A stretch of DNA of 64,000 nt from Argentina anserina. Lineage: Eukaryota > Streptophyta > Magnoliopsida > Rosales > Rosaceae. The stretch is taken from contig NC_065875.1 of assembly GCF_933775445.1 (NCBI RefSeq), forward strand, positions 18,041,555-18,105,554. Reading direction: 5' to 3'. Shown piece by piece: positions 1-11,177 of the stretch. The notes below the pieces were generated by a model, which worked only from the letters and a program-made list of their open reading frames with translations, was not told the DNA's origin and did no database searches. The translations under genes and the position numbers were made by a program. Position 1 is the first letter of the stretch. Each line of letters begins with the position of its first letter.

Positions 1-564
1 ACCATATAGATGTGTTCAATATTTGGATTGACTTTTCAGTTGAGTGAGTTGAATAGAAGATTCTCAGAGCAAGCATCAGAACTCCTTACTCTTGGTTCAA
101 CCTTGGATCCTCGTGATAGCTTCAAGAGTTTTAAAACTGAAGATGTTTGAAAACTTGCCAAGAAGTTCTATCCTGAAGATTTTAATGATGGTGAAATGTG
201 TACTCTTCAATTATAATGCGCATATTATGAGAAGGATATGCCACATGATCCAAAATTTTAGAAATTGGAATCCATTGCTGATTTGTGCCACACTTTGATT
301 CAAACAAGGAAGAGTGATTTGTATCCTATTCTTCATAGATTGATTTATTTAGTTTTGGTTATTCTTGTTTCTACATCAACAACTGAAAGAGCATTTTCAG
401 TTATGAACATCATCAAAACTAAACTTAGAAATAAGATAGGAGATAAGTTTCTTGGCGATTGTATGGTTCTTCATATTGAGAAAGAGTATGCTGAATCTAT
501 AGGGAATGAAGAGGTTATAAAAGAGTTTGAAGAGCTATCCACTCGTAGAGTTAAATTTAGTTAG
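1..564 (+). pseudogene. hAT-type transposase C-terminus, degenerate
   Basis: The last open part (265-564) encodes the hAT C-terminal dimerisation region, with STSTTERAFSVMNIIKTKLRN followed by a helix ending near the stop at 562-564. This is typical of plant TTF-type/ZMYM1-like hAT transposases. The same frame continues upstream and still reads as transposase, but it is broken by in-frame stops at 148-150, 214-216 and 259-261, so the copy is dead. The N-terminal zinc finger and catalytic core would lie outside the window. The family assignment rests on the dimerisation motif. I saw no terminal inverted repeat at the 3' end. Confidence 0.8.
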
Positions 565-742
565 TTTAAGCTTTTCTATTGTATGCATTTGAGGGATTAG
601 ACTCATTACGCTCTCTCTAAAAAGCTGTATCCATTTTGACTTCGATTAATAAAAAAATTCGCACTGTTGAGATTATCAATATTTTCTTCTTTTTTGGTTT
701 AAAACTCCAAGCATCCCCTAAACAAGCATCCAGGATCCGCCA

Positions 743-841
743 CTGGAGATGGCCATTCACTATTGTCCAACTGGAGAACAAGCAGCTAATATTTTCACAA
801 AACATGTCAAAACAGATGATTTCTTAAAGTTGAAAGAGTGA
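743..841 (+). pseudogene. Ty1/copia pol tail (end of RNase H)
   Basis: A short frame reads HYCPTGEQAANIFTKHVKTD and stops at 839-841. It matches the extreme C-terminus of copia polyproteins, where an AD(I/L)FTK motif ends the RNase H region. It lies about 35 bp upstream of a purine-rich tract (869-875) and an LTR, exactly where a copia pol would end. The rest of the element is missing upstream, where hAT debris abuts it. A remnant only. Confidence 0.6.
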
Positions 842-876
842 TGAAGTTTGAAGACATTTGCTGGTTTAAGGGAGGT

Positions 877-1234
877 TGTTGGAAGGTAATCGAAGCCTTC
901 AATAAATTAATCTTCTCTGAATTTTAGTTTATCTAGTGTGTTTGAGACTAATCAGGAGACTTCTAGTTAATTTTGGGTGTTGTTTGTATATTACAACTTG
1001 TAATAAGTTATTAGTGCTCTAGATCCTTCATAGTACTGTAGAGGCGCTTTTATATAAACACTATGTTTGTACTTTCAACTGTTACAGAGAGTTCTGCATA
1101 ATATAACAAAATTGCTCCAGTTTACTGTTTCAGTATCTTCTTGTGTGTGAGGGTGTGTGAGAGCTTGATTCTAGAGTGTAGATTTTTGCTGTGATTGTTG
1201 TTGGGTAATTCCATTGCAGGTTTTCAGATTCTAC
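877..1234 (+). repeat. Copia LTR (3' LTR remnant)
   Basis: The block starts TGTTGG directly after the purine-rich sequence AAGGGAGGT. It contains a TATA-like tatataaaca near 1052 and ends about TTCTACA. With the pol tail just upstream this fits a 3' LTR. No partner LTR or target duplication was found, and the right boundary is uncertain by several bases. Confidence 0.5.
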
Positions 1235-2341
1235 ATCCATGCCTCAGTTTTCTCTGATTATGCCAATCACTACAAGGGCAACTAACTCTTCTGTTCTGTA
1301 GGGATTCCTTAGAATCACCTAAATGTTTGTTTTTGAGGAAATTCATTTCCGGAACTAGAATGTTAAAGTCAAACATTCGGATTTTTGTTGCCCTTCACTA
1401 GAGTTCCAACTAAGTAAACCATGCAAATTTCTATCTATAGACCTATGGCATAAAAAGGACTTCAGTCATAATGCCGAATATGTCCTCATGATTTGAACAA
1501 TACTAGAATTTCAAGTAACCAAATCTTAGGAGCACATTGGTTCGGGCATGTAGAGTAGACAGCATACGGGTTACCTATTACTAGTTTTCTGCCGACAGCA
1601 TATAAGAAAAAGTTTTCCTTTTATCAAACTGAAGAACCCTTCAATATCATCCAATGTTTTCAAAGGCAAAAACGAAGGCGAAGGTGATCAGGTCGAGTCT
1701 CGCGAGGCGAGAGCATCGGCACGCTAAGGCGACCGCGTTTCAAACAATAATTATTTTAATTATATATATAAATTATTCTAAAACTAAATTAGATGTGTAT
1801 AAATCTAATATTTCTTTAGTTGCAAATTTATGGGTTCACATAAAAATGAAGTAAGGACCAGCCCAACCAAAAGCCAACAAGAAATGCTCACAAATTCAAG
1901 CCCAATTGTAGAAAGTAACAGAGTACATGATTGAATATAAAGGCTCCCGTAGAATTAAACCAAACGGCGTGGTTTGGATGAAAGCTTTTTGACATTGTCT
2001 TCGTCTATGATCTATTACTTGATCGATCCCTCAATTTCTCAACTTTGAATGGTTCTTAGTTTTTCTTTGCTCGTGGATCTTATTAAGGTTCTCTTAATTT
2101 TCTTCCTCACATTATAACGTACATCTTCATCCTTTTAGACCTACGTATGACAAATCTTATTCTTTCACACTCATCAATAATATAATTACCAACAAATCAC
2201 ACACAAACAACAAAAACCTAGCAATGAGCAAATTAACATAACCATTTACACAAAAATAAGAGAAACTAAAAGAGAGTAGCAGTCTAGCAGACATAACTAA
2301 CCTCATAGAGTCCAGATTGGGTAGATAGCTTGTCCTCATAT
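1235..2341. other. Intergenic, no recognised feature
   Basis: AT-rich sequence with only short, unconvincing frames. A block near 1651-1740 (CAATGTTTTCAAAGGC followed by GCG-rich sequence) resembles a hAT-type terminal repeat, but no matching second end with a duplication was found. Confidence 0.4.
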
Positions 2342-2760
2342 AGGGATTATTGAACCAGGGAGGTGTACTAGTTGCAAGGGTTTCTGGACTACACGACGCA
2401 GAGAGGAAACAAGGGAGGCTCGCACCAAAACGACACCGCTTTGTTCCACGATCAGATCAAGTCGAAGCTCCAGCTGGAATTCAACAAGAACCAGCTCGTG
2501 GAGAAGCTACGGTGCCTGAATAAGAAGTACCAGAATGTCCTCAACAAAATCGCCGCCGGAAAAGATGTCAGCTTCAAGAGCCCCCATGATCAGGCCATGT
2601 TTGAGATCTCGAGGAAGATATGGCGCAACAACGGCTGTATCGCCGCCAACGACAACCCGCTGGACGACGAAGACCCCAACCCTGATCAAGACCGAAGACG
2701 CTGGATTCCAGAAATCCATGTCGAGATCACGCCGGATCCCTCAAGGACGTCAACAAAACA
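2342..2760 (+). pseudogene. GeBP / storekeeper-like (DUF573) fragment
   Basis: The frame reads LQGFLDYTTQRG, then an FHDQIKSKL helix, NQLVEKLR, KKYQNVL, SFKSPHDQAMFEISRKIW. This is the order of elements in the DUF573 DNA-binding domain of GLABROUS1-enhancer-binding and storekeeper-like plant transcription factors. The N-terminal part of the domain (normally a W-T/S-x-E-D-E motif) is interrupted: an in-frame TAG at 2369-2371 lies directly before LQGFLDY. After about 2740 the reading becomes low-complexity with no family resemblance. The segment is much more GC-rich than its flanks. I read it as a captured or decayed gene fragment, not a working gene. Confidence 0.6.
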
Positions 2761-3364
2761 AAAAGTCTTCGCCTTCTTTCTCGCATCAAGCCCCGCTTTC
2801 ATTTTTCCATTGCCTCACACTCCCGGAGCGTCGCCTTTCCAGCGGCTCGTCTAAGTTTGAGCACGCAAGGCGTTTACCCTTCGCCCTGCACCAAGGCGTG
2901 CCTCCACACATTATTTGTAATGCAAGAACACTGAGTTGCACGTCCACACATTATTTGTAATGCAAATGCACATGCACATGCAATCATAAAACCTAACAAA
3001 AGCATTAAAGGCATACGACGCTGATTCTAAATTACTCTACGAAATATTCACCAATTTCAGGAGTAAATAATCAGATTAGACAGTTTATTGAAAAGCTGGA
3101 ATTCAGTAATCATATTCAGTTCTTACTACTCCAATTTATATACCACATAGAGGAATATAGTAACAGTTGCATTCTGTTTCCAGGAAGTTACACCAATATA
3201 GCTATTTTGTGTAAAATACACTAAACAAAACCATAGGCACTATTCTGAAAACAAGAGGTTTGTATGATTAAATCAGCTAAGTACCAGAAATATTCTAGTG
3301 GAAGAGTAAGAGCATACCAACTATGACTAAGTCCCAGAACAAGTGACCGTACCATTGATCTTGA

Positions 3365-4769
3365 TCAGACAATTGATCCACTTCTACAGTAAGAGTTCAA
3401 GTAGGCGCGCAGTGGTCCATGAAAAGTTCTTCCAGATCCAGAGCTGAACATAAACAAAACAGCTATTGCAAGGATCCATAGCAAAAGGCACACAACCCGA
3501 ATTTTGGCTTTCATTGATATAAGTTCAGCTATCCGGTCCCTCTCTTCAGGCACAGTGTGTAAATCCTCTATAACAATCTCAACCAGTGCGTCCAGAAGCT
3601 TCTTGGATTTAGCATCCACACCAGCAGAGTTCAAGACCTCAGTCCGACCTTGCTTCAGAAAGCTTGCTACTACCTCAGCCCCCATAGAACCAAACTTAGA
3701 GGCATCATTTCCACATGTAGCAACAATCCAAGAGGAATGGCTTGACATTGTGGACTCTGAAGATGGAGAGAGATCAGAGGTAAACAAGCTCTCTGTTGAA
3801 GGTGAGAGTGCTGGATCTGGCAGGGTCATCAGAGTCTGAAAGCCAAAAACACACAATTAAACTCCCCAACGATTCAGCCAGAAAAATCAAAGTCTCATAA
3901 ACAAAACAGCAGTATCAGAGATAATTACATCTTTCTTCCAAAAATTTCTCAGTGACAAAAGTGCAGACATTACAAATGCGTAAAATGCTTTACATAAGCA
4001 AGATTTGCAACCTCAAGTATCCACAAACTCTTGCAATCATACTGAATCAAAGTCTATTTATACCAAAAAAGCACATTCAGATATCTTTTGCAATTTTTTC
4101 ATGCATTTTTTCAGTAACAAGAAAGTGTACACTACGTATGAATCAAAATCTTCACAACAGCAAAACTAAAGCAAATACATGTAACCGAAAATGATCTGAA
4201 ATCTCCGCAGACTTGCATTTGCATGACTCATAAGTATGTTTACGCCAAAGAACAGTACTAAATATCTTATATCCTTCTCTTTGAGGCATTTTCTGAGTAA
4301 CTAAATGTGCCTCAAAGAACTGTCATGAATGCCTCAAAATTTTTACAACAGCAACACTTATTGAAATGTGATCGAAGCAAAAAATCATACATAGATGTAG
4401 TTTTAACCAATCGTAATATGAAATCCAAACACACCGAGGATCAATATCCAAAATCGGATTGAAGTTGAAGCTAACCTGAGTGATGTCAGCATCGCGATTG
4501 GCGTCATCGATCTGAGAAATCACAGAGACCGGAGAGGACTCCACCGTTCGAGTGCTTGACTTGCAGATCTTCGGAGATTGAAGAATTCAAGCTCTTCTTC
4601 AGAACCTGTAAGAGTAAGAAAACGAGTGATGAAATTAGGGAGTTGAGATTGAAAAAGTGAAGCTAGTGATTGGAAGGCTTACGGTCTTCTTGGAGGAGAA
4701 GACGCGATTGGGGAGCTTAGGAGGAAGACGAGTAAGGTCCTTGAGAGGGGTTTGGTAATCCTTCATCAT
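3365..4769 (-). CDS. Uncharacterised plant membrane protein, three exons
   Basis: Proposed exons on the minus strand are 4769-4683 (ATG ATG AAG start, ends before GTAAGC), 4568-4476 and 3835-3365, giving about 216 residues. The N-terminus is MMKDYQTPLKDLTRLPPKLP. The large last exon has an Ser-rich stretch, a helical region (KKLLDALVEIVIEDLHT) and one strong hydrophobic segment (VCLLLWILAIAVLFMF) about 30 residues before the end, suggesting a tail-anchored or single-pass protein. Exon 3 begins after a clear TTTCAG acceptor and exon 2 ends CAG before GTTAGC. The exon 2 start is the weak point: the strongest upstream acceptor (at about 4604) would put exon 2 in a frame that stops early, so I chose the AAG at 4571-4569, which keeps the frame. 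I do not recognise the family. Confidence 0.6.
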
Positions 4770-4994
4770 TTCTGTCTGCGTCTTCCTTGTCTTCTTTTTT
4801 TTGGCAAGGTCTTCCTTATCTTTTTGGCGGGAGATGATGATGAAGACGAATGCTTTTGATTTTTTTGTTACTGTGAAAAGTTAGAAATTGACCAGACTGA
4901 AAATGGGATATCAATAGCCGTACTAGGTTTTCCACTTCCCTTTTTCATTCGGGCCACACCAAAAAATATATATAATTCTCTAAATTTTGATTTT

Positions 4995-5179
4995 TGATGC
5001 ATGATGAAATAACGGTATCTTTATTGAATGATATAAGAGCCTATATATAAGTATTACAAAACCACAATCTCGTAGTATTCGGAGTCCTAATTTATTACAG
5101 AGACGTTAATCTATCTCTAACATAAAACCTATTAAGGTTAAGACACACACAATGGTAGAATAGTAATTCTCCCGGAACA
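4995..5179 (-). repeat. 3' LTR of the 5.0-8.9 kb copia element
   Basis: Read on the minus strand it starts TGTTCCGGGAG and ends GCATCA. It aligns along its whole length with 8710-8892. It includes a TATA-like tatatatagg and an AATAAAGAT polyadenylation-like sequence. Confidence 0.88.
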
Positions 5180-5364
5180 CTCCCCTTGTGTCGCATGCCT
5201 AGGTTGTATGACGCACAATGTTGCCTCGGTAAAAACCTTGTTAAGCAAAATAAAAACCTCTTGGGTAAAACAAAAGCTTGATCGAAGGGAAAAAGAGCAC
5301 AACGCACCAACTACTTAAAGATATTAACATGTGATGTAGACTCCCTCTGAAGTATATCAAACTC

Positions 5365-8300
5365 TAAAGTTCCGATAAACGACGCATGTCAATGCTCTTC
5401 ACATGTTTCACAAAAGTAGATTTAGGCAAAGACTTAGTGAACAAATCCGCAACATTGGATTATGAACTCACTTGATTGATCTGAACATTCAAGAACTTCT
5501 GTTGTTCAATATTGTAGAAGAACTTGGGCGAAATATGATTGGTGTTGTCTCCCTTGATGAAACCTAACTTAGTCTGCTCTATGCAAGCAGCATTATCTTC
5601 ATAAATGCACGTAGGTTGATCAGTTGTAGAGACTAATCAACAACAATCACGAATATGACGAACGAGTGACCGTAGCCAAATACATTCTTTAACTGCTTCA
5701 TGCAGAGCAATGGTCTCTGCGTGATTCGAAGAAGTAGTAACAAGAGATTGCTTCGTGGATCTCCAAGATATCGCCGTATTCCCAATGGTAAACACATAAC
5801 CGGTTTGAGAACGAGCCTTGTGAGGGTCAGAGAGGTACCATGCGTCGGCATAACCAACTAACAAGTTGTTTGGAGTCTTTACATCGGGGGGAAGGAGCAA
5901 GTCAAGACCGAACCCTGCTCTCGGTACCATGGTTTGCTGCCACGCCGTGGCTGCCTGCGGCGGCTCTGTCGCATATGGTGGTGCTGCCAGAGCTGCCTGC
6001 GGCACCAGTGTGAGGTGGCACGGCCATAGTGTTTTTTCTGTTGTAAGGATAAAACAATCTCATGTCAAGGGAACCTTTCAAGTACCGAAACAAATGCTTG
6101 ATACCATTTCAATGACGTAGCGTAGGCGCGGAGCTAAATCTAGGTAATAAGTTTATTGCGAAAGATATGTCCGGTCTAGTGCATTGAGCAAGATACAATA
6201 GTGCCCCAATTGCACTACGGTATGGAACTTCAGGACCAAGAACTTCTTCATCATCCTCTTTAGGACGGAATGGATCCTTCTTAATATCTAGACTTCGAAC
6301 GACCATGAGAGTAGACAATAGACTGCATAGATCCATATTGAAACGTCGAAGCATCTTATACGTGTAGTTCAACTGGTGTAGTAAGATACCGTCGACCCTA
6401 TGCACAAGCTCAAGGCCGAGACAAAATTTCGTCCTCCCTAGGTCCTTCATCTCAAATTCCGACTTTAAATAAGACACGGTCTCTTCAATCTCATTAAGGG
6501 TACCAATTATGTTCATGTCATCAACGTAAACCGCAACGATGACGAATCTGGTATTTGTCTTTCGTATGAACACGCATGGGCATAGTTCATCATTCTTATA
6601 ACCTCTCTCTTTCAAGTACTTGTGCAACTGATTGTACCACATTCTTCCGGATTACTTCAACCCGTACAACGAATGACGTAATCTGACTGCATGAGCACTC
6701 CATGGTCTGGAGCCACTTGATGGAGGTAAAGGTAGTCCCTCAGGAGCTTTCTTGTATATCTCTGCGTCAAGATCCCCATAGAGATAAGTTGTGACCACAT
6801 CCATAAGCTGCATCTTTAGTCTTTTGGACACTACCAGACTAATGAGGTAGCGGAAGGTAATGATGTTCATAACAGGAGAATAAGTCTCTTCATAGTCAAT
6901 GCCAAGTCATTGTGAGAATCCGTGCGCCACGAATCTTGCCTTATAATGCACGATCTCATTCATCTCATTACGCTTACGAACGAAGACTCATTTATGTCCA
7001 ACTAGTTTGACAACTCTTAGAGTCAATTTAACCTTTCCGAAGACTTCTCTCTTCACTAATGAGTCAAGTTCTGCCTGGATTGCTTCCTTCCACTTCGGCC
7101 AATCTGCTATGTGTTCGCATTTAGCTATAGAGCGAGGTTCAATGTCGTCTTCAGATATGATCTCATGTGCGACAGAATAAGCAAAAACATCATCAATGCA
7201 TGTAGTGGCTCGGTTTCGGATCGATTTCTCACTTGTGTAGTTCACTGAGATTTCGTTGTTCTCTGGCATCAAACAAGGTTCCATAGTGTCCCAAAGTAAC
7301 ACTTGAGTTGATTCATGGACATAGTTGTAATCAAAGACAACTTCATGCGATAGATATTCATCGTTGATGACGTGTTGTACCTTGTTCATTCGCTTCTTTC
7401 TAGGCTTTGAATCCTTAGTGTTTATCGGTCTTCCCCTTTTCCTTTGAGGAGCCGAGGCCGAAGCTGCTCTATGCCGGTCCATCTCGGCATTGTCGCCACA
7501 AGGGGCGTCGGCAGCGCCGCCGCATACGGCTGCACTGCCGCCGGCTGCTGTCCCACTGTCAAGGACGGTGTCAACGTTACTAGGTCCAGGAGCTTATCTT
7601 CCATGCCCGTATTTCGAGACATCCAACTGTGCCGATACATTTGCAGCGGGTATGTTTGATCTCATTACTTTAGCAATATCTACAAAGCCATCGGGCATTG
7701 AATCCGCAACTTTATGGAGGTCGATATGCGTTGCACTTCTAACTCACTTTGAGCAGTGCGGGGATCATAATGAGACATAGTGAGGACACACCACGTCAAT
7801 TCCTGACGTTCATTTGGAATGATAACATTCATATCTCCCCCTAACGATGGGAAGCATGTCTCATCAAAGTAATAATCTGCAAATTTTACAGTAAAGAGAT
7901 CTCTAGTGGTTGGTTTTAAGTAGCGGACAATCGTTGGGGAATTATAGCCAACATAGATACCTAATCATCTCTAAGCACCTATTTTAGTACGCAGTGGATG
8001 CATAATAGGCACATAGACAACGCAACCAAAGATGCGTAAGTGTGAAATATTAGGTTCGTAACCAGTTACCATCTGGTACAACTAAATGCTTCGTTAGCCG
8101 CGGGTCTGAAACGAATAAGTGCTGCTGCATGCAACACTGCATATCCCCACGCAGAGACCAGAAGGTTAGTACCCATAACCATTTCCTGAGCAACAAGCTA
8201 AATACACTTGATGGCAGTCTCTGCCAAACCGTTTTGTGAATCAACATGAGGAACGAGATGTTCAACTTCGATCCCAATAGACATGCAGTATTCATCAAAA

Positions 8301-8521
8301 GTTTTGGAGGTGAATTCTTCAGCATTATCCAAACGAATGGATTTGATAGGATAGTCATGGTGGTGAGTCCTAAGTTTGATGATCTCGGCTAATAACTTAG
8401 CAAATGCAGCATTCCTTGTGGATAGCAAAGTGACGTGTGACCAACGCGTCAATGCATCAACTAATACCATAAAATATTGAAAAAGTCTGCATTATGGTTG
8501 AATAGGTCCACAAATATCACC
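5365..8521 (-). pseudogene. Copia pol remnant: integrase, RT, RNase H with stops
   Basis: Read on the minus strand the order is integrase core (8521-8050; VLVDALTRWSHV, then an RLDNAEEFTS stretch), integrase C-terminus with an Ala/Pro-rich low-complexity insert (about 7600-7440), reverse transcriptase (about 7110-6180; the catalytic YVDD is intact near 6520 and LGLELV follows) and RNase H (about 6110-5365; GYADAWYLSDP, then ADLFTKSLPKS). Several in-frame stops and frame changes break it, for example after LVGHK near 6988, after SLYGLK near 6652 and near 6110. An Ala-rich, GC-rich insert also interrupts the RT/RNase H junction (about 6025-5900). Not functional. Confidence 0.85.
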
Positions 8522-8709
8522 TTGTAGGGTCTGCAGGGGTCGGTAGGGGCGGCGGGCAGGTACTGCGAGGAGTGGCAGAGGCTGTCACCGACGAGGAGTG
8601 CCGACAGGAAAGGTGCCGGAGGCCAGAGACAAGGGCGGCCAGCGGGGGGAAAAAAAAGGATTTCTAGGACTCCAAAAGTTCAGAATTTTAGGAAAAGTGC
8701 GTGATAACG

Positions 8710-8892
8710 TGATGCATAATGAAATAACTGTATCTTTATTGAATGATATATGCATATATATAGGCATTACAAAACCACAATCCCGTAGAATTCGAAGTCC
8801 TAATCTATTACAAATATACTAATCTATCTCTAACAGAAAACCTAGTAAGACTAAGACACATACAAGGGTACAATAGTAATTCTTCCGGAATA
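8710..8892 (-). repeat. 5' LTR of the 5.0-8.9 kb copia element
   Basis: The partner of 4995-5179. The outer end has mutated from ACA to ATA on the plus strand (8890-8892), followed at once by the ATTTT duplication. It is also related to the single LTR at 10957-11177. Confidence 0.88.
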
Positions 8893-9186
8893 ATTTTTGA
8901 AACTTTTTTATTGTTATGTAGCAGAGACTACCTCCATATATATAGAACAAGTGATGGGGTGGGAGATTTACTTGTTGCTCTCAAAATGGTTACTGATGTT
9001 ACTAATGGAGTTTAATTAGAGGAGTGCGATTCGGAAGTCTATTTGTTGCAAGTTTAACTAATAGATTTGCAGATTTGAGTTCGGACTCTGATATGATGCT
9101 CGATCTCTATCGAAATATTGTTGCGAGTCTAGACTTGAGATCATGGAGCAGCAACCCCCTCTGCAAGTTACCTCATATTTGTTCGA

Positions 9187-9350
9187 TTACTTGTGTGACC
9201 TTCCGTCAATGTGTGGAAGTTGTGGGAGGTGAATCAACCCTTTGACATCTGCATTAAACCTCCGAGGGTCTGATTGAAGAGAAGATGCACAAAGATCGTA
9301 ATAACTTGGTGTCTCCTTACATGTTACGTACCTCAATGAGATTGGAATGC
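9187..9350 (-). pseudogene. Invertase/PME inhibitor N-terminal fragment
   Basis: The minus strand reads TCKETPSYYDLCASSLQSDP, then FNADVKGL. This matches the first-disulfide region of the two complete inhibitors nearby (TCKKTPHPVLCVSILRAD at 10.1 kb and TCRQTPDRNLCVSSLKADPR at 14.7 kb). Similarity ends after about 35 residues. Upstream the frame needs a shift to continue into LIE-like sequence, and no signal peptide follows. It is a broken third member of the local family. Confidence 0.7.
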
Positions 9351-9963
9351 ATTGGCAAAAACACCATGCATGCAATGGCTTGTAGAAAGAAAAACAACTA
9401 GAATGACAACTAGAAAGAGAAAGACAACTTGAAAGAGAAAGAGTACGACTAGAAATCATGAGTTCTTCATCTTTGTATAGAAAGGGTACGACGTTTGAGA
9501 ACTTCGTTAATGATATTGCTTCTGTTAGAGATCATGATATAGAGAAACTGAACACTCCATTCTGCTAATTAGTTGTGAAGCCAAGCGTTTGTATGTGCCA
9601 TATGTTTTATGAGTTAACTGACACAAAGGAGAAAAATAACGAAACAAAGGTACTCAACCGGCGACCCTAATTATACAGTAATTAAACCACTCTTAAAGCA
9701 ACGTAAGTTAATTACCCTAGCCTAGCTAATTAGTCCGTATTAACTATTAGAAGAGTCAAACCACAGAAACTGGAAAGAAATTAAAATCGTAATTTTAAGT
9801 TTCAACCCCATTAAATATGGTAACCCAGAATGCAAAAGTTTATCTATAGTTATGGAAATGACCGTGGTTAATAGTGGTAACCTATTGACCAAGATCTAAA
9901 TAGGACAAAAGAATAACCAATTAATTACCCAATTTAGTTTTGCACACTAGTCAATCGTATCCC

Positions 9964-9971
9964 TATATAAA
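9964..9971 (+). promoter_or_regulatory. TATA box of the inhibitor gene at 10032
   Basis: TATATAAA lies about 60 bp before the ATG at 10032. The other intact inhibitor has a TATA motif at a similar distance from its proposed start. Confidence 0.6.
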
Positions 9972-10031
9972 GTATCAGCTTAGGGAGACATACATATCCC
10001 CATCCCACAACTTCATAACATCAATTAAACG

Positions 10032-10520
10032 ATGAAGAAATCAACATCTCTGGTAGCGGTACTCATATTTTTGATACAAAATACCTTCGTTCAAACTAGT
10101 CATTGCGATCTTGTAAGTGACACATGCAAAAAGACACCACACCCTGTCCTATGCGTCTCCATTCTCAGAGCAGACTCCCGGACTGAAGGGTCCGATGTGG
10201 ATGGCTTTGCCTTCATCATGGTCGGTGAAGTTGAGGTCAAGGCATCTGACGTCTTGCAAAAAATCGGTCACCTACGCAAGAACAAACCTTTAAGCGATTG
10301 TCAAGGATATTATGTTGCAGTTGTCCAAAATAATGTACCGCAAGCCGAGAATGCGATTGACGGAGGTGATGGTGGCAAGGGGGAGCAACTTATGAACGAC
10401 GTTATTGGAAAAGCCGATTCATGCGAGCGTGGTTTTCAGGGTAGCTCTCCTCTGACTAGCTTGAACATTGCCGTGAAAGATGTCTCGTCTGTGGCTGCAG
10501 CATTAGCGAGATTAATGTAA
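10032..10520 (+). CDS. Cell wall/vacuolar invertase inhibitor-like protein (PMEI domain)
   Basis: A single-exon, 162-residue secreted protein. Residues 1 to about 25 form a signal peptide (MKKSTSLVAVLIFLIQ, ending near TSHC). The rest is the PMEI/invertase-inhibitor four-helix fold: the first Cys pair is in DTCKKTPHPVLC and the second pair is in LSDCQGYY and ADSCERGF. The C-terminal helix (VAAALARLM) ends at a TAA or near it. Such proteins inhibit acid invertases (C/VIF type) or pectin methylesterases in the apoplast or vacuole, and sequence alone does not settle which. It lacks introns and has a TATA box at 9964. It is paralogous to the minus-strand gene at 14310-14819, which has the same layout. 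The short spacer between helices 2 and 3 (KNKPLSDCQ) and the Gly-rich DGGDGGKGE are unusual compared with that copy. Confidence 0.85.
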   Translation: MKKSTSLVAVLIFLIQNTFVQTSHCDLVSDTCKKTPHPVLCVSILRADSRTEGSDVDGFAFIMVGEVEVKASDVLQKIGHLRKNKPLSDCQGYYVAVVQNNVPQAENAIDGGDGGKGEQLMNDVIGKADSCERGFQGSSPLTSLNIAVKDVSSVAAALARLM

Positions 10521-10789
10521 TCCGCTGCTAACGTACTATTTTACTAGCTCATTGTCGGTGAGCCGTAGTTCGATTAACTAGATTCATTGATGTTATTGAG
10601 ATCACGAGAATAAATAAAATAAATACATATCATATTTTCTTTAAAAAACATATTTTACTAGACCACACGTGCGTCAAATAATATTTTGTCTGTTTTAATT
10701 TTCTTTTTCAATTTTTCATCAAGATTGTTCTAGTTTTTCTTCTTATATAAAAAAAATTATGATTGACTGAGAATCTAAGATCAATTATA

Positions 10790-10943
10790 CACTATAAAAA
10801 AGTTTTTTCACATTGCATTTATGACCTTTAGTGGTGTGGCCATTGTAAAAGAATTCACATATTTGTTGAGCCGTTGAGGTTATGTGAATTCTTTTGCAAT
10901 TGGCTCACCAATAAAGGCCACAAATATGCAATGTGTGATAGTG
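10790..10943. mobile_element. CACTA-type foldback MITE
   Basis: A 154-bp block starts CACTATAAAAAAG and ends TGTGTGATAGTG. Its two halves are long imperfect inverted repeats: CACATTGCATTTATGACCTT on the left pairs with the complement of AAGGCCACAAATATGCAATG on the right, and GAATTCACAT recurs inverted towards the centre. The CACTA/TAGTG ends fit the CACTA superfamily. The 3-bp flanks (ATA and AAA) do not match, so the duplication is unproven. Confidence 0.65.
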
Positions 10944-10956
10944 AAAATCAAATGAT

Positions 10957-11177
10957 TGTTCCGGAAGAATTATTATTTTACCATTGTGTGTGTCTCAGTC
11001 TATTTAGGTTTCCTTATTTGAGTAAATTATGTTTTATGTAATAGATATGAATCTCTGATTCTTCGAGATACTCTGTATGTAATGTTTATATATAGGTCTC
11101 ATTATCAATCAATAAAGATCAACTTATGTTATGTTCTATTACGTTGTTATTATTCTCGTATTCATCATACTCGATCA
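10957..11177 (+). repeat. 5' LTR of a truncated copia element
   Basis: Starts TGTTCCGGAAGAATTA and ends about CTCGATCA. It aligns with the minus-strand LTRs at 4995-5179 and 8710-8892 (shared ACCATTGTGTGTGTCT, the tatatatagg TATA region, and AATAAAGAT). CGTTATCATGCAC follows immediately, matching the primer-site-like sequence of the 5.0-8.9 kb element. No 3' LTR was found to the right, so this is the 5' end of a truncated relative in plus orientation. Confidence 0.75.

Larger units (their letters stand above)
4995..8892 (-). mobile_element. Defective Ty1/copia retrotransposon, gag-less
   Basis: Two similar LTRs (4995-5179 and 8710-8892) bound the element, and both flanks carry ATTTT (4990-4994, 8893-8897) as a target-site duplication. 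It is oriented on the minus strand. A purine tract lies just inside the left (3') LTR and a primer-site-like CGTTATCACGCAC just inside the right (5') LTR. That primer site does not match the usual initiator-Met TGGTATCAGAGC. Between the primer region and the integrase core only about 190 bp remain, so gag, protease and most of the pre-integrase zinc finger are deleted. The LTRs differ at a number of positions, so this is not a very recent insertion. Confidence 0.9.

Noticed and set aside
1651..2000. Possible hAT MITE starting CAATGTTTTCAAAGGC
   Set aside because: A candidate right end (TTTTTGACATTG near 1990) pairs only partly and the 8-bp flanks do not match.
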